DNA of 64,000 nucleotides from Arcicella lustrica (GTDB lineage: Bacteria; Bacteroidota; Bacteroidia; Cytophagales; Spirosomataceae). The stretch lies in contig NZ_JAYGIM010000003.1 in assembly GCF_034930985.1 (NCBI RefSeq), positions 1 to 64,000 on the forward strand, written 5' to 3'. Shown piece after piece: positions 15,634 through 24,927 of the stretch. Below the pieces are notes generated by a model, which was not told the DNA's origin, ran no database searches, and was given only the letters and a program-made list of their open reading frames with translations. Each line of letters starts with the position of its first letter. The stretch's first letter is position 1. A program made the position numbers and the translations under genes.

Positions 15634-16838
15634 CGTTTTCCTCCAATTTGCCCTCTTAACCACATTTGTCCAGCTAAAAATTCACCTTCCCAATCTGGAA
15701 AATCTTCTTCTGAAACCTTCTTCACAATCGTTTCATTCGCTTCATTTTTCTCAAAAATCATCAAATCTTCTAATTCAAAAGCATTTAATAATAATGGCGA
15801 ATGTGTAGCAATAATCATTTGTGTGCCGTTTTCTGCGGCATACTTAATGCCTCTGGCAATACCATTAATCATATCAGGATGCAAACCCATTTCTGGTTCA
15901 TCAATACAAACAACTTTTCCTCTTTTAGGATTATAAAAAATGGATAAATACAATATATATCTTAAAGTACCATCTGAAATATGTTCAATAGTAATGGCTC
16001 TATCTAAGTTTCTCTCTTTTAAAGAAAGTAAACTCTTCCCTGCAACAGGAGTAGAAAAACCAAGCTCTCTAAAATTAGGGTTGACATTTTTGAACTCTTC
16101 CATAATTTTATCATAGGCTTTCACTGCATTTCCGTTGAGAGAACTTAACAATGAAGTAAGATTTTTCCCATCTGCAAATAACTTATCCTCAGAATAATAC
16201 GGAGAAAGCCTCCTTATTGTACTGTCAAAAGTTGTATCAAAATAATTGTAAATATCAATTTGTTCTATTGCTTTCTTTAAAGTATAAATCGGGAAATATC
16301 TATCTGGATCATTAATTTGTTTAAATACAGATTCATTTGGTTTAAAAAGTTCAATTCTCTGAATTTTCACTTCATTATCTCCTTTTTCAGAAATTACGCC
16401 ATAAGTTCCTCTATCAACCTTTAAGTATGTGAACGGAGCTAAACCCTTTTTTTTACTTTTATTATAAATCCACTCAGAAAGAGAATATCCAGCTATTCCT
16501 TTCTTATGAATTTTTACTTGGTACACTGGATTGGCTGGGAAAAGAAAATATCCATGAAATGACTTTTTTAAAAAATCCTTATCAAATTCATAAGAAATGG
16601 TTATCTCTTCTGCATCTGGGTTTATAAAATTCATTACTCCACTAAAACCTCCCCATTTTTCTGAAAATAACTTCTCAAAGTCACCTAATACTATTTCATA
16701 AAGCAAACTAATCGCCTTAATGAAATTTGATTTCCCTGTTCCGTTAATTCCTACAAGAACATTAGTATCAGCATTTAATTCGATTGTTTGTTCAGAGCCA
16801 AAGCTAAAGAAATTTTGAATCGTTATTTTCTTAATCAT
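15627..16838 (-). CDS. AAA_15/AAA_21-type ABC/SMC-like ATPase, first gene of cassette
   Basis: 403 residues. KITIQNFFSFG opens the fold as in OLD/RecF-like ATPases. Walker A is GINGTGKS (G30-S37). A long alpha-helical and beta insertion follows. The conserved block EHISDGTLRYILYLSIFYN precedes Walker B VVCIDEPEMGLHP (D313/E314), and the switch histidine is in IIATHSPLLL (H346). No Toprim domain is fused; it is supplied by the next gene. Such ATPases sense a cue and control an effector in phage-defence pairs, but the molecular trigger here is unknown. The start has its own promoter with a palindrome (16862-16890) in the 68-bp gap after serBA. AT content is a little higher than in the flanking serine genes (by eye). 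Confidence 0.88.
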   Translation of the reverse strand: MIKKITIQNFFSFGSEQTIELNADTNVLVGINGTGKSNFIKAISLLYEIVLGDFEKLFSEKWGGFSGVMNFINPDAEEITISYEFDKDFLKKSFHGYFLFPANPVYQVKIHKKGIAGYSLSEWIYNKSKKKGLAPFTYLKVDRGTYGVISEKGDNEVKIQRIELFKPNESVFKQINDPDRYFPIYTLKKAIEQIDIYNYFDTTFDSTIRRLSPYYSEDKLFADGKNLTSLLSSLNGNAVKAYDKIMEEFKNVNPNFRELGFSTPVAGKSLLSLKERNLDRAITIEHISDGTLRYILYLSIFYNPKRGKVVCIDEPEMGLHPDMINGIARGIKYAAENGTQMIIATHSPLLLNAFELEDLMIFEKNEANETIVKKVSEEDFPDWEGEFLAGQMWLRGQIGGKRW

Positions 16839-16861
16839 GCTTTATTGATGGGTATAAATAG

Positions 16862-16890
16862 TTTGTGCCACTTTACGTGGCACAAATATA
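16862..16890 (-). promoter_or_regulatory. -7 box overlapped by a perfect inverted repeat
   Basis: On the minus strand TATATTTG (16890-16883) fits the Bacteroidota TAnnTTTG -7 consensus. A TTG lies 22 bases upstream of it, in the serBA stop region. TTTGTGCCAC (16862-16871) and GTGGCACAAA (16877-16886) form a perfect 10-bp inverted repeat that begins inside the -7 box, like an operator or a 5' mRNA hairpin. It should drive the ATPase, the DUF4276 gene and serC. Confidence 0.7.
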
Positions 16891-16906
16891 AGCTGTTTTC
16901 AGAATC

Positions 16907-18820
16907 TTAATACAACATTCTAAACTTAATCGTATTATCAATTCCTTTTAATTCTTCAATGATTTCGTCGGCATATTCTTTTGAAATATCTGTAATTACA
17001 TAACCGATTTCGGTAGTGGTTTTCAAATATTGTCCTTGAATATTGACGTTGTATTTGGCAAAAATGTTATTGATTTTCGCCAAAATTCCCGGTACGTTTT
17101 GGTGAATATGCAATAAACGGTGTGCATTTTCTAAAGCTGGCAATTGTAATTCTGGGAAGTTTACAGAACCGTAAGTACTTCCGTTATTCATGAATTGTAA
17201 TAATTTACTTGGTACAAATTCACCGATATTAGCCTGAGCTTCTTCTGTTGAACCGCCCACATGTGGTGTCAAAATTACTCTTGGTAAACCACGTAATTCA
17301 TTAATAAATGCTTCGTCGTTCGTTTTTGGCTCATAAGGGAAAACGTCAACTGCTGCTCCCCAAACTTTTCCAGATTTCAAGGCATTCACCAACGCTGGAA
17401 TTTCAACTACATGTCCACGAGAAAGGTTAATGAAAATTACGTTGTCTTTCATCATTTCAAATTCTTTCTCACCAATAATATTCGCATTTGTTTTACGACC
17501 ATCTACGTGCATTGAAATAAAATCTGAAATATTTAAAAGCTCTTCTAAAGTCTTACATTTTTTAGCATTTCCTAAAGCTAATTTATCTACTGCATCATAG
17601 AAATACACTTGCATACCCATTGCTTCTGCAATCACAGAAAGTTGCGTACCAATACTTCCGTAACCTACCAAACCTAGTTTTTTACCTCTGATTTCGTAAG
17701 AGTTTTTAGCTGATTTGTCCCAAACTCCTTCGTGCATTTTATTTGATTTCGTCAACAAATCACGAGTAAGGATAATCATTTCGCCAATTGCCATTTCAAC
17801 AACTGAACGAGTATTTGAATATGGAGCATTGAAAACGGCGATACCACGGCGCTCGCATTCATCTAAATTGATTTGGTTTGTTCCAATACAGAAAGCCCCA
17901 ACCGTCATCAAACGACTAGCATTTGGGTGTTCTAATACTCTTTTGGTTAAGTTTGTTTTAGAACGTAAACCTAAAATTGAAACGCCTTTGATTTTCTCGA
18001 TTAATTCATCTTCATCCAAAGCACCTTTCAATAATTCTACTTGAAAACCTTCTAATTTGAAAGCCTCAACAGCTTTCGGGTGAACGTTTTCTAATAAAAG
18101 TACTTTGATTTTAGATTTTGGGTAAGATTGAGAGCGAGTCAAACCATTGATGTATAAAAACTCATCAAAAGAAGCTACTACTTCATCCGCTTTATCAGTT
18201 ACTTTTTGACGTTCGACGTTTTCTGTAAAAGCGAAAAATTTAGATGCTAAACCAGCTTCACGCATTTCATAATCTGTGTAGCCATCACCAATGGCATAGA
18301 TTTCACCTTCAAATTTTAATGCTTCAAGCAATTTCACTTTGCCTTTATCTTGCGATAAAAGATTGTTGGTATCATAACCTGTAATGTTTCCATCAGCATC
18401 ATAAGTGAAAGTATTGGCATATACATTTTCAGCTAAAATACCGATTTGAGAAGCTACTGGAACGATAAAATCTTTGAACCCTGAAGATACAATGTAAATA
18501 TTAGCAGCATTTTCACGAATGAAAGTTTCGTTTCTAAGGAATGAATTAGAGATTTTTCCTTTTAAAAATTCTATCAAAGTAGCTACATGGTCGCTGTTAG
18601 CAGGCAAAAGTTCTACTCTAGCTTTCAAGGACTCTGCAAAACCAATTTCTCCAGCCATGCCTTTATCGGTAATGGCTTTGATTTCTCCTACAATTTTATC
18701 TTGGTCTTTATGACCAGTCAAAGCAATTGCAGCTAATTCATCTAATCCTTCAACTTTTGTGAAGGTACTGTCAAAATCAATGACGTAATTTATTTTTTGT
18801 TCGACTGTTTTGGTAATCAT
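16907..18820 (-). CDS. serBA: Phosphoserine phosphatase / phosphoglycerate dehydrogenase fusion
   Basis: 637 residues carrying two enzymes of serine synthesis. Residues about 1-225 are a HAD phosphatase: DFDSTFT (D15 nucleophile, D17), VSSGF, and GDGYTDYEM for Mg2+. Residues about 235-560 are D-3-phosphoglycerate dehydrogenase: Rossmann motif LVGYGSIGTQ, INLSRGH with the catalytic arginine, DVFPYEP, and TPHVGGST with the catalytic histidine. Residues about 565-637 form an ACT domain for serine feedback. The fusion thus catalyses the first and last steps; SerC, encoded downstream, does the middle one. SerB-SerA fusions occur in some Bacteroidota. The ATG at 18820 is the natural start. The gene is followed after 68 bp by the ATPase cassette. 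Confidence 0.93.
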   Translation of the reverse strand: MITKTVEQKINYVIDFDSTFTKVEGLDELAAIALTGHKDQDKIVGEIKAITDKGMAGEIGFAESLKARVELLPANSDHVATLIEFLKGKISNSFLRNETFIRENAANIYIVSSGFKDFIVPVASQIGILAENVYANTFTYDADGNITGYDTNNLLSQDKGKVKLLEALKFEGEIYAIGDGYTDYEMREAGLASKFFAFTENVERQKVTDKADEVVASFDEFLYINGLTRSQSYPKSKIKVLLLENVHPKAVEAFKLEGFQVELLKGALDEDELIEKIKGVSILGLRSKTNLTKRVLEHPNASRLMTVGAFCIGTNQINLDECERRGIAVFNAPYSNTRSVVEMAIGEMIILTRDLLTKSNKMHEGVWDKSAKNSYEIRGKKLGLVGYGSIGTQLSVIAEAMGMQVYFYDAVDKLALGNAKKCKTLEELLNISDFISMHVDGRKTNANIIGEKEFEMMKDNVIFINLSRGHVVEIPALVNALKSGKVWGAAVDVFPYEPKTNDEAFINELRGLPRVILTPHVGGSTEEAQANIGEFVPSKLLQFMNNGSTYGSVNFPELQLPALENAHRLLHIHQNVPGILAKINNIFAKYNVNIQGQYLKTTTEIGYVITDISKEYADEIIEELKGIDNTIKFRMLY

Positions 18821-18869
18821 ATTGTCCTTAACTACCGATTTTGGGCAGTTTATCTTGATTGTTTTAAAT

Positions 18870-19838
18870 CTAATTATTACTTATCCACGCTAAAGCTCTT
18901 TTTTCAGACCATAAAATTCCTTGGTAATTATCTTGGTAAAATCCACAATGTCCACCATTTTCAGGAGCTTGGAAAAATACTTGTTCTAAAGAATTTACTT
19001 TTTCAAAAGGGAAACATGCCTTTGATAAAAAAGGGTCATTCTGAGCATTAATAATTAATGTTGGAATCTGGATTTTGTCCAAGAAGTATAAGGAACTATT
19101 ACGCTCGTAATAGTCTTCTGCGTCTTGGAAACCATGTAGTTGTGAAGTGTAACAATCATCGAAATCCTTTAAAGTCTTGATTTTCGAGATGTTAGAAGTT
19201 TGTATTTGCTCTGGAAAAAGCTTTGCTTTCGCCAGAATTTTCTTTTTCAAGGAATCATTAAATCGTTTGGTGTAAAGCCATCCGATTGTCTGACTACTGC
19301 TTGAGAGGTGCAAAGGTACAGAAAATGTAACTGCTTTCTTGATTTTTGAAGACAGATTTTCTGATTGTTCGCCCAAATATTTCAAGGTAAGATTTCCTCC
19401 TAAACTAAAACCAACTAAATATATTTGTTGATAATCTTTTGAAATAGCATGTTTTATAACCAAATCAAGGTCGTCTGTAGCGCCACTATGGTAAAATCTA
19501 GTAGTTCTATTTAATTCTCCTGAACAACTTCTGAAATTCCAGGCCAAGCAATCAAAACTATTTTTGGTAAAGATTTGGACCATTCCCATCATGTATTGTC
19601 TTGAAGAATCGCCTTCTAAACCATGTGATAAAATGACAAGTTTTTTGTTGTCCTTATCAATTTCAGGATTAGCTTTTGCCCAATCCAAATCCAAGAAATC
19701 GTTGTCGGGAGTAATAATTCTTTCACGCAGATAGTTTACAGTTTTAATTTTACGAAAAACTGAAGGAAAAATAGTCTGAGAATGACCATTTGGTAGCCAA
19801 AAAGGAGCTTGATAATCAGCGTGTTTAATGATTGGCAT
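18870..19838 (-). CDS. YheT-family alpha/beta hydrolase
   Basis: 322 residues from the ATG at 19838; an in-frame TTG at 19847 is a less likely start. The N-terminal PFWLPNGHSQTIFPSVFRK is diagnostic of the YheT/EMB8 (UPF0017) group. The nucleophile elbow is GFSLGGN, the acid probably the Asp in NAQNDPFL, and the histidine in ENGGHCGFY, giving a complete triad. These proteins are putative carboxylesterases or lipases whose physiological substrates are poorly known. No signal peptide. It lies 50 bp upstream of the serBA start on the same strand, so the two may share a transcript. Confidence 0.88.
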   Translation of the reverse strand: MPIIKHADYQAPFWLPNGHSQTIFPSVFRKIKTVNYLRERIITPDNDFLDLDWAKANPEIDKDNKKLVILSHGLEGDSSRQYMMGMVQIFTKNSFDCLAWNFRSCSGELNRTTRFYHSGATDDLDLVIKHAISKDYQQIYLVGFSLGGNLTLKYLGEQSENLSSKIKKAVTFSVPLHLSSSSQTIGWLYTKRFNDSLKKKILAKAKLFPEQIQTSNISKIKTLKDFDDCYTSQLHGFQDAEDYYERNSSLYFLDKIQIPTLIINAQNDPFLSKACFPFEKVNSLEQVFFQAPENGGHCGFYQDNYQGILWSEKRALAWISNN

Positions 19839-19936
19839 AAATTTCAAAATTATCCCTTGAAATTACATTGAATCTTTGAAAGGTTTAATAATAATAGCTA
19901 AAATAAATATTTATTCATGGAATATTTATAAAATCA

Positions 19937-19986
19937 ACAAAAAATCTCCTTTTCCAAAATTGTTTAAAATCTTGAAAAAGGAGATT
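19937..19986 (-). terminator. Intrinsic terminator of the M28 peptidase gene
   Basis: AATCTCCTTTT (19943-19953) pairs perfectly with AAAAGGAGATT (19976-19986). The A-run to the left becomes the U-tract on the minus strand. It lies 25 bp past the peptidase stop. Confidence 0.8.
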
Positions 19987-20010
19987 CATTGTTATTCTCT
20001 ATGCAAAAAA

Positions 20011-21357
20011 TTACATCCCAACCTTTGGTAATACTGGCAAACTCTCATTACCATCTTCTCCTACTGCCTGAACAGCAAAAAAGTAATGATCTTTTGAATA
20101 AGGTAAATTGATACCATTTTTAGTCGTAAAGATTTTTTTCTGCCAGAACGGCTGATACGTTTCACGAATCAATACATAATAGCCTTTTACTTTGCCAGAT
20201 TTTGGCGTTTGCCAAAAAAGCGTTGTTGAATTCGTCAAGTTTTTAGTATCAATCGTCAAGTTCTGAACCGTTGCTGGTGCTTTTGCTAAATTAGAAAGTG
20301 TTGCTAGATTCATCGCAGTGTTTTTTCTCAAGTATTCAAAATCCATAAATTCTGGAAAATCTCCGTATTGAATTCCTTTTTCTGTACGTAAATCTTGATG
20401 CTGATGTTCAAAATTTTCATTCATTTCAGTTACTCTTACCGCCGCAAAACCACGATTCACAAATGGAGTATGGTCGCCTCCACGCAAAAATCTATCATTG
20501 CGATAAACCATTACTACTTCTAAATTATCAACATAACGTTCGCCAACTTCTTTGGCATAACGAGCTAATTGTCGAGCTTTTCCATCATTTTCTTGTCCTA
20601 AATTGCGGATACTTCCTGCCTTTTTATCCAATTCAAAAGCTGGTAAACCTTCACTAAAAATTCTGACACGAGTATTATCTATAATACGAGTATCATGACT
20701 ATTATTTGAACCAACAATATCATTATTCATAATGGCTTCGATATTCCACTTTTCATCTAATGCTTTTTGTGCTAAATAATCGGCTCCTAAAAGTCCTTGT
20801 TCTTCACCACTTACGACCAAGAAAATAATGGTTGCAGAAAATTTTGCTTTAGCCATTACTCTAGCCAATTCAATCACTGTAGCTGTTCCCGAACCATCAT
20901 CATTTGCACCAGGCGCATCCGATTCTCTGTTCATCACATTAGAAACTCGGCTATCAATATGTCCAGAAACTAAAAATATCCTATCATCATTTGGGTCAGT
21001 ACCTTTCAAAATTCCCATGACATTGCCCATATCTTGGTCTTTATCCACACGTTTTCCATCTGGTTTCAAAACCCAAGAATCTATTTTGGCTGTCATTCTA
21101 CCTTCTGATTGTTTGGCAAATTCTTGAAAACGACTCAATACCCAATTTCTTGCCGCACCAATTCCTCTTTTGGGTTCGGTTGTTGTACTTAGCGTATGAC
21201 GTGTACCAAAACTTACTAATTTATTGATATGCGATTTTAAACTATCAGCATTTACTTCTGAAACCAATTGTTCGATGATGGGATCACGCTGAATAATTTT
21301 CTGTGCAGAGACTTGAAAACCCATTAGCGTGAATAAAATAAAAGTAGCCTTTTTCAT
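20011..21357 (-). CDS. Secreted M28-family zinc aminopeptidase
   Basis: 448 residues with a signal peptide (1-18). The M28 metal ligands are visible in order: VSGHIDSR (His), PGANDDGSGTA (bridging Asp), SGEEQGLLGA (catalytic Glu and ligand Glu), NNDIVGSNN (Asp) and GGDHTPFVNRG (His). This is a complete co-catalytic two-zinc site, so the enzyme should release N-terminal residues from peptides in the periplasm or outside. The C-terminal 90 residues (from about LTIDTKNLTN) look like a fibronectin type III-like beta-sandwich. No Por sorting domain is present. The gene is monocistronic with its own terminator. Confidence 0.9.
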   Translation of the reverse strand: MKKATFILFTLMGFQVSAQKIIQRDPIIEQLVSEVNADSLKSHINKLVSFGTRHTLSTTTEPKRGIGAARNWVLSRFQEFAKQSEGRMTAKIDSWVLKPDGKRVDKDQDMGNVMGILKGTDPNDDRIFLVSGHIDSRVSNVMNRESDAPGANDDGSGTATVIELARVMAKAKFSATIIFLVVSGEEQGLLGADYLAQKALDEKWNIEAIMNNDIVGSNNSHDTRIIDNTRVRIFSEGLPAFELDKKAGSIRNLGQENDGKARQLARYAKEVGERYVDNLEVVMVYRNDRFLRGGDHTPFVNRGFAAVRVTEMNENFEHQHQDLRTEKGIQYGDFPEFMDFEYLRKNTAMNLATLSNLAKAPATVQNLTIDTKNLTNSTTLFWQTPKSGKVKGYYVLIRETYQPFWQKKIFTTKNGINLPYSKDHYFFAVQAVGEDGNESLPVLPKVGM

Positions 21358-21488
21358 ATTGATGAAAATTTGATTTTAGTGTTTGATGAAGTTTGAAGTT
21401 ACAAATTATGCTCGACAAAAATCAATTCCTAGAAAGAGTTTTCGCTGAGAAGATGACTTTTTGGGTGCAAACCTGATACATTAAGTTC

Positions 21489-21520
21489 ATAAAAAAAGCC
21501 TCCGCTTGGAGCGAAGGCTT
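21489..21520 (-). terminator. Intrinsic terminator of the 21543 lipoprotein gene
   Basis: AAGCCTCCGC (21496-21505) pairs with GCGAAGGCTT (21511-21520) with one mismatch. The A-run at 21490-21497 is a strong minus-strand U-tract. It lies 23 bp past the stop. Confidence 0.85.
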
Positions 21521-21542
21521 CTGACATCATGAATTAATTGTA

Positions 21543-22664
21543 TTAATACTTGTAAAACGTTTTAATCTTGAACAAGTGTGTATTGCTGGTATAAGTTTTA
21601 AAGCTTTTTTCAAACTCTGTCGGATAACCATTGGTATCGTACTTGTATTCAAATTTATATGCAATGTTAGATGGAATACTTCCCGAAAACACTTTGTCTT
21701 GCTTAATATTATTGTTTTTTGAGAGATTCGTCAAAAACAAACTGTATAAATTCATTTGTGCATAAGGATTGATATTTGAGTCGTATTCATACTTCCCACT
21801 TTCTTCGCCAGAAGTACCCGTTGCGATGTCTTCAATAATATTACCATTTTTATACTTGATGGTATAATTCATTTTATTGCCATTATCGAAAGAATATTCG
21901 GCTAGAATATTTTCTACATCATTTATTATTACATACTTAAAAGTAGCGTTAACGCTTTGTCCGTATTTTGTTTCTTTGATAGTTGCTATTTTTCCATCAG
22001 CAGTATAAGTAAGTACTGAAGTACCAAAAGATTTATTTTCAGCATCAAAATATGCTACTTTATTCAGCAAACCAGCTTCATAACTATAAACAATTTTGAA
22101 AGAAAATTTCAAGTCATTCGTCGAGTTTTCTGCTTGAAAATAGTCTATTTGTTTCACCAAACCGTTTTCGTTATATAAATAATTTACTTTAGAATAAGGT
22201 TTTGTTACTCCGCCAGCTTCCATAAAGCTCTCTTCAGCGCTTAATTGTTTTTGATTACTTTTTCCACCGAAACTAATCACATCTCCTTCTTTGATTTGCT
22301 CTTTTGTGAAAGTCAATTGTTCGGTAATTCCCCATTTTTGAAATTTAAACAGGAATTTCTGATGAGTTTTCACCAAATACACTTTGTTGTTGTTTGCGCT
22401 AATACTTATTTCTTTTTCGTGAGCAATATTGTTTTTATCCCAAGAAATAACCGTGATGTTGGTCGAAGCACTATCGTAAACCATGCTACCTACTTCCATT
22501 TTCACGTTGATACTTACCGCAAAAACACTGTCGGATGGAACATTTGTATTCGGATTGGAACTGTCTTCGGGTTTTGAAAGAGCGTCTAGCTCATTTTTTT
22601 GACAGGAACTAAAAATCAGGGCAAATGCGAACATTGCCATTAACAGAAATGAAAACTTCTTCAT
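21543..22664 (-). CDS. Lipoprotein with a YD/RHS-like beta-rich body
   Basis: 373 residues from the ATG at 22664 (MKKFSFLLMAMFAFALIFSSC); an upstream ATG at 22706 would spoil the signal peptide. The lipobox IFSSC gives Cys 21 or so as the lipid anchor. After a low-complexity linker the protein is a run of beta-hairpins of the form YNENGLVKQIDYFQ, YEAGLLNKVAYFD and YTADGKIATIKET, typical of Bacteroidota DUF4595-like lipoproteins. Function unknown; probably surface or periplasmic. It is monocistronic and ended by a strong terminator. Confidence 0.72.
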   Translation of the reverse strand: MKKFSFLLMAMFAFALIFSSCQKNELDALSKPEDSSNPNTNVPSDSVFAVSINVKMEVGSMVYDSASTNITVISWDKNNIAHEKEISISANNNKVYLVKTHQKFLFKFQKWGITEQLTFTKEQIKEGDVISFGGKSNQKQLSAEESFMEAGGVTKPYSKVNYLYNENGLVKQIDYFQAENSTNDLKFSFKIVYSYEAGLLNKVAYFDAENKSFGTSVLTYTADGKIATIKETKYGQSVNATFKYVIINDVENILAEYSFDNGNKMNYTIKYKNGNIIEDIATGTSGEESGKYEYDSNINPYAQMNLYSLFLTNLSKNNNIKQDKVFSGSIPSNIAYKFEYKYDTNGYPTEFEKSFKTYTSNTHLFKIKTFYKY

Positions 22665-22837
22665 GATAGATTTTGAAAGATTAAGAGGATAAACATTTAA
22701 AAGCAATCCATTGGTTAAAAATATTCCTTTCCTGTTCAGTCAAGAACAAGATGATTTCAACTATAGACGATAATCTTTGGGGAAAGGTTGGAAAGGAAGA
22801 TGTTTTTTTCTCTTGTTAGTCAATCAAAATTGATGAA

Positions 22838-24043
22838 TTATTTTTTGTAAACGTAATAGGCTTCTCGTACAATGTCTTTGATAATAACATCAAGACGATT
22901 GGCTTCTGCACCTAATTGTTCGATAAAAGCATTACGCTCTTCTTCTGTAATTTGATAATCTTTATCCAATAAGATTTTGCTAAAGCCTAAAATATTAGCG
23001 AGTGGACTTCTTACTAAATGAGATTGTTCCCAAGCAATTTTTTTAAGAATGGATACTTGTTCTTCACTTTTAATTTCAGCTTTTTTCATTTCATCAATAT
23101 TGGTAGCATTGAAGGTAACACCAATGATTTTTGAATGTGTATCATACACGGGGAAAAATCTAAATTTAAACCAAACCATTTGGTCATTAAGTGCTAGTGC
23201 TGTTTCCTTAATTGTGATTTTTCCATTAAGTGCATCATTAAAAGAGATATAAAAATATTCCTGAGTACTTGGCAGAATAAAAGGTTTGAAATCATCCCCC
23301 ACTTTCAATTTCTTTTTATGAAATGTAGCAATATCTTCCTCTGCCGATTTATTAAAATTGACAATTTTAAGGTCAGGGCTGATGAAAATATTGGTATCAG
23401 TAGAACTATCCAAAATGGCTAGCAATTTACTTTCAGAACTTTCCAGTTCGTCAATCGTTTTGAGGAGTTCTTTTTCGATGGGCTGATAAACATAAATTAC
23501 TTTGGCAGCAATGATAAAAATGGAAAGAATGGCTAACAGGATTTCTATGATAATGACAAACTGTTGTTCTTTCTCCAATTCATTTTCAAGTGTTTTCACG
23601 ACTTGATTCATTTGATTCAGAAAATCTTCTTGGTTCTGACTGATTGCTCGAAGACTTTTTAAATCAATTTTTAATTTAGTCTTCAGATGTTGATTAATCA
23701 AGCCAATTTTTTGAGAAAGCCCCAATAGTACAAGTCTTGCTTGCTCATTTTCGATGGCATGAATCCCTAAAGATTTGTTTCCATTCAATAATGAAAAATG
23801 TATTGTTTCCCAATTTTTGTATGTTTTCTCTAGTTGTTTATGAGCTAATTCTTCATTCAGTAATTTTATAAATCCTAAGTTTAACTGCTGGCTTAATACA
23901 ATTTGTTGAACTGACAGTTTTATAATTTTTATGCTTTCATGCTTTTTATTTAACCAAAATTGAATAAATAGTTGATTAACTGTCAATACCAAAACAGCCA
24001 ACAATACTCCTACAACGTATTTATTTTTAAGTTTATATTTCAT
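22838..24043 (-). CDS. Membrane PAS/HisKA protein lacking an ATPase domain
   Basis: About 401 residues from the ATG at 24043; an in-frame GTG at 24061 is the alternative. TM1 (VGVLLAVLVLTVNQLFIQFW) and TM2 (FVIIIEILLAILSIFIIAAKVIYV) flank a periplasmic helical sensor of about 150 residues. A PAS domain follows (LLAILDSSTDTNIFISPDLKIVNFN), then a HisKA-like helix with SHLVRSPLANILGFSKILL. The protein then ends with DIVREAYYVYKK, so there is no HATPase_c domain. It could be phosphorylated in trans or act as a signalling scaffold. No sign of a frameshifted ATPase domain was seen after the stop. Confidence 0.8.
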   Translation of the reverse strand: MKYKLKNKYVVGVLLAVLVLTVNQLFIQFWLNKKHESIKIIKLSVQQIVLSQQLNLGFIKLLNEELAHKQLEKTYKNWETIHFSLLNGNKSLGIHAIENEQARLVLLGLSQKIGLINQHLKTKLKIDLKSLRAISQNQEDFLNQMNQVVKTLENELEKEQQFVIIIEILLAILSIFIIAAKVIYVYQPIEKELLKTIDELESSESKLLAILDSSTDTNIFISPDLKIVNFNKSAEEDIATFHKKKLKVGDDFKPFILPSTQEYFYISFNDALNGKITIKETALALNDQMVWFKFRFFPVYDTHSKIIGVTFNATNIDEMKKAEIKSEEQVSILKKIAWEQSHLVRSPLANILGFSKILLDKDYQITEEERNAFIEQLGAEANRLDVIIKDIVREAYYVYKK

Positions 24044-24470
24044 GAATTTTAGTGATGACACTTATGTGTTAGGCTTTTTGGTCGCTAAAAATCATTTATA
24101 ATTCTTTCTAATTGACAACAAGAATCAAAACTTTGGACAACAAAGTTCTCCAATCAACCTGTTTTTTCAACTATAAATAATACTTAACGCTACAATATCT
24201 AAAAAAAATAGCACAAAACTTACTGCCTTGATTCTATTTCTTAAAAGTTTTTATTAAACGGTCATTTAATAAAAAAATCGTTGCAAACATTAAATATTTA
24301 TTGAGTAAAATCTCTAAAAATTAACATAGGAAAAGATTATATAAAATCGTTATTTGTAAAAGATGGGAAGCAATCTGAGAAGCGAAATAATAGACTGAGC
24401 GAAGAAACACAATTTGTAAGATTTACTGCTGATATTACTTAAATTATACCAGCAGTATTACTTTCAAAAC
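24044..24470. other. Intergenic region, no gene seen
   Basis: About 427 bp of AT-rich sequence without a credible gene. An imperfect stem (TACTGCTGATAT at 24424-24435 with ATACCAGCAGTA at 24446-24457, one mismatch) just before the DinB-like stop may end that transcript. The rest presumably carries the promoter of the PAS protein. Confidence 0.5.
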
Positions 24471-24926
24471 TTAAAGGATTTGTTTTAAATGATGGTCGAG
24501 ATGACGAACATAATCTTTGGCTACGAATTCAAGCGTTACCAAATCTTGCCCCAACATCGGCGTAGTGGCATTACTCCAATTGGTGATGGTTTGGTAATTT
24601 TCTTTGGGTAAATTCAACAAAACTCTACAAAAATGCTTATTCAACAATACCCACATTTGTACTAAATCTTTCGTATCATAATGTTGATAATCTGCCGCTT
24701 TTACCCATTCGTTTTGTCGGTAAACGATATGGGCATTTTCTTCGTATTGTCCAACTACCATTCTACGAATATTACTTTGTGCAGAATCAATCAAATGCCC
24801 CAATACTTCTTTTTTAGACCATTTTTCTGGACTTGCTTTTAATGTTAAATCAATTTCAGAACACTCAGAAAAGTACTTTTCTACAGTAATAATTCTGTTT
24901 TGTAATTGTGCAATTACTTCTTCCAT
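24471..24926 (-). CDS. DinB-superfamily protein
   Basis: 151 residues starting at the ATG at 24926, one base after the stop of the preceding NTF2-like gene (TAA-A-ATG). An upstream ATG at 24953 inside that gene is possible but less likely. It is a four-helix-bundle protein with the putative metal-binding histidines in KKEVLGHLIDSAQSNIRRM, LLNKHFCRVL and DYVRHLDHHLKQIL. DinB-like proteins include thiol-dependent S-transferases and damage-inducible proteins of unknown activity. It is probably co-translated with 24928-25404. Confidence 0.87.
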   Translation of the reverse strand: MEEVIAQLQNRIITVEKYFSECSEIDLTLKASPEKWSKKEVLGHLIDSAQSNIRRMVVGQYEENAHIVYRQNEWVKAADYQHYDTKDLVQMWVLLNKHFCRVLLNLPKENYQTITNWSNATTPMLGQDLVTLEFVAKDYVRHLDHHLKQIL

Positions 24927-24927
24927 T

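Noticed and set aside
14980..16838. Named defence system (PARIS, Gabija, Septu or retron)
   Set aside because: The ATPase/Toprim-like layout is similar, but no diagnostic partner (DUF4435, UvrD-like helicase, HNH nuclease, reverse transcriptase) is present, so no specific system name is justified.
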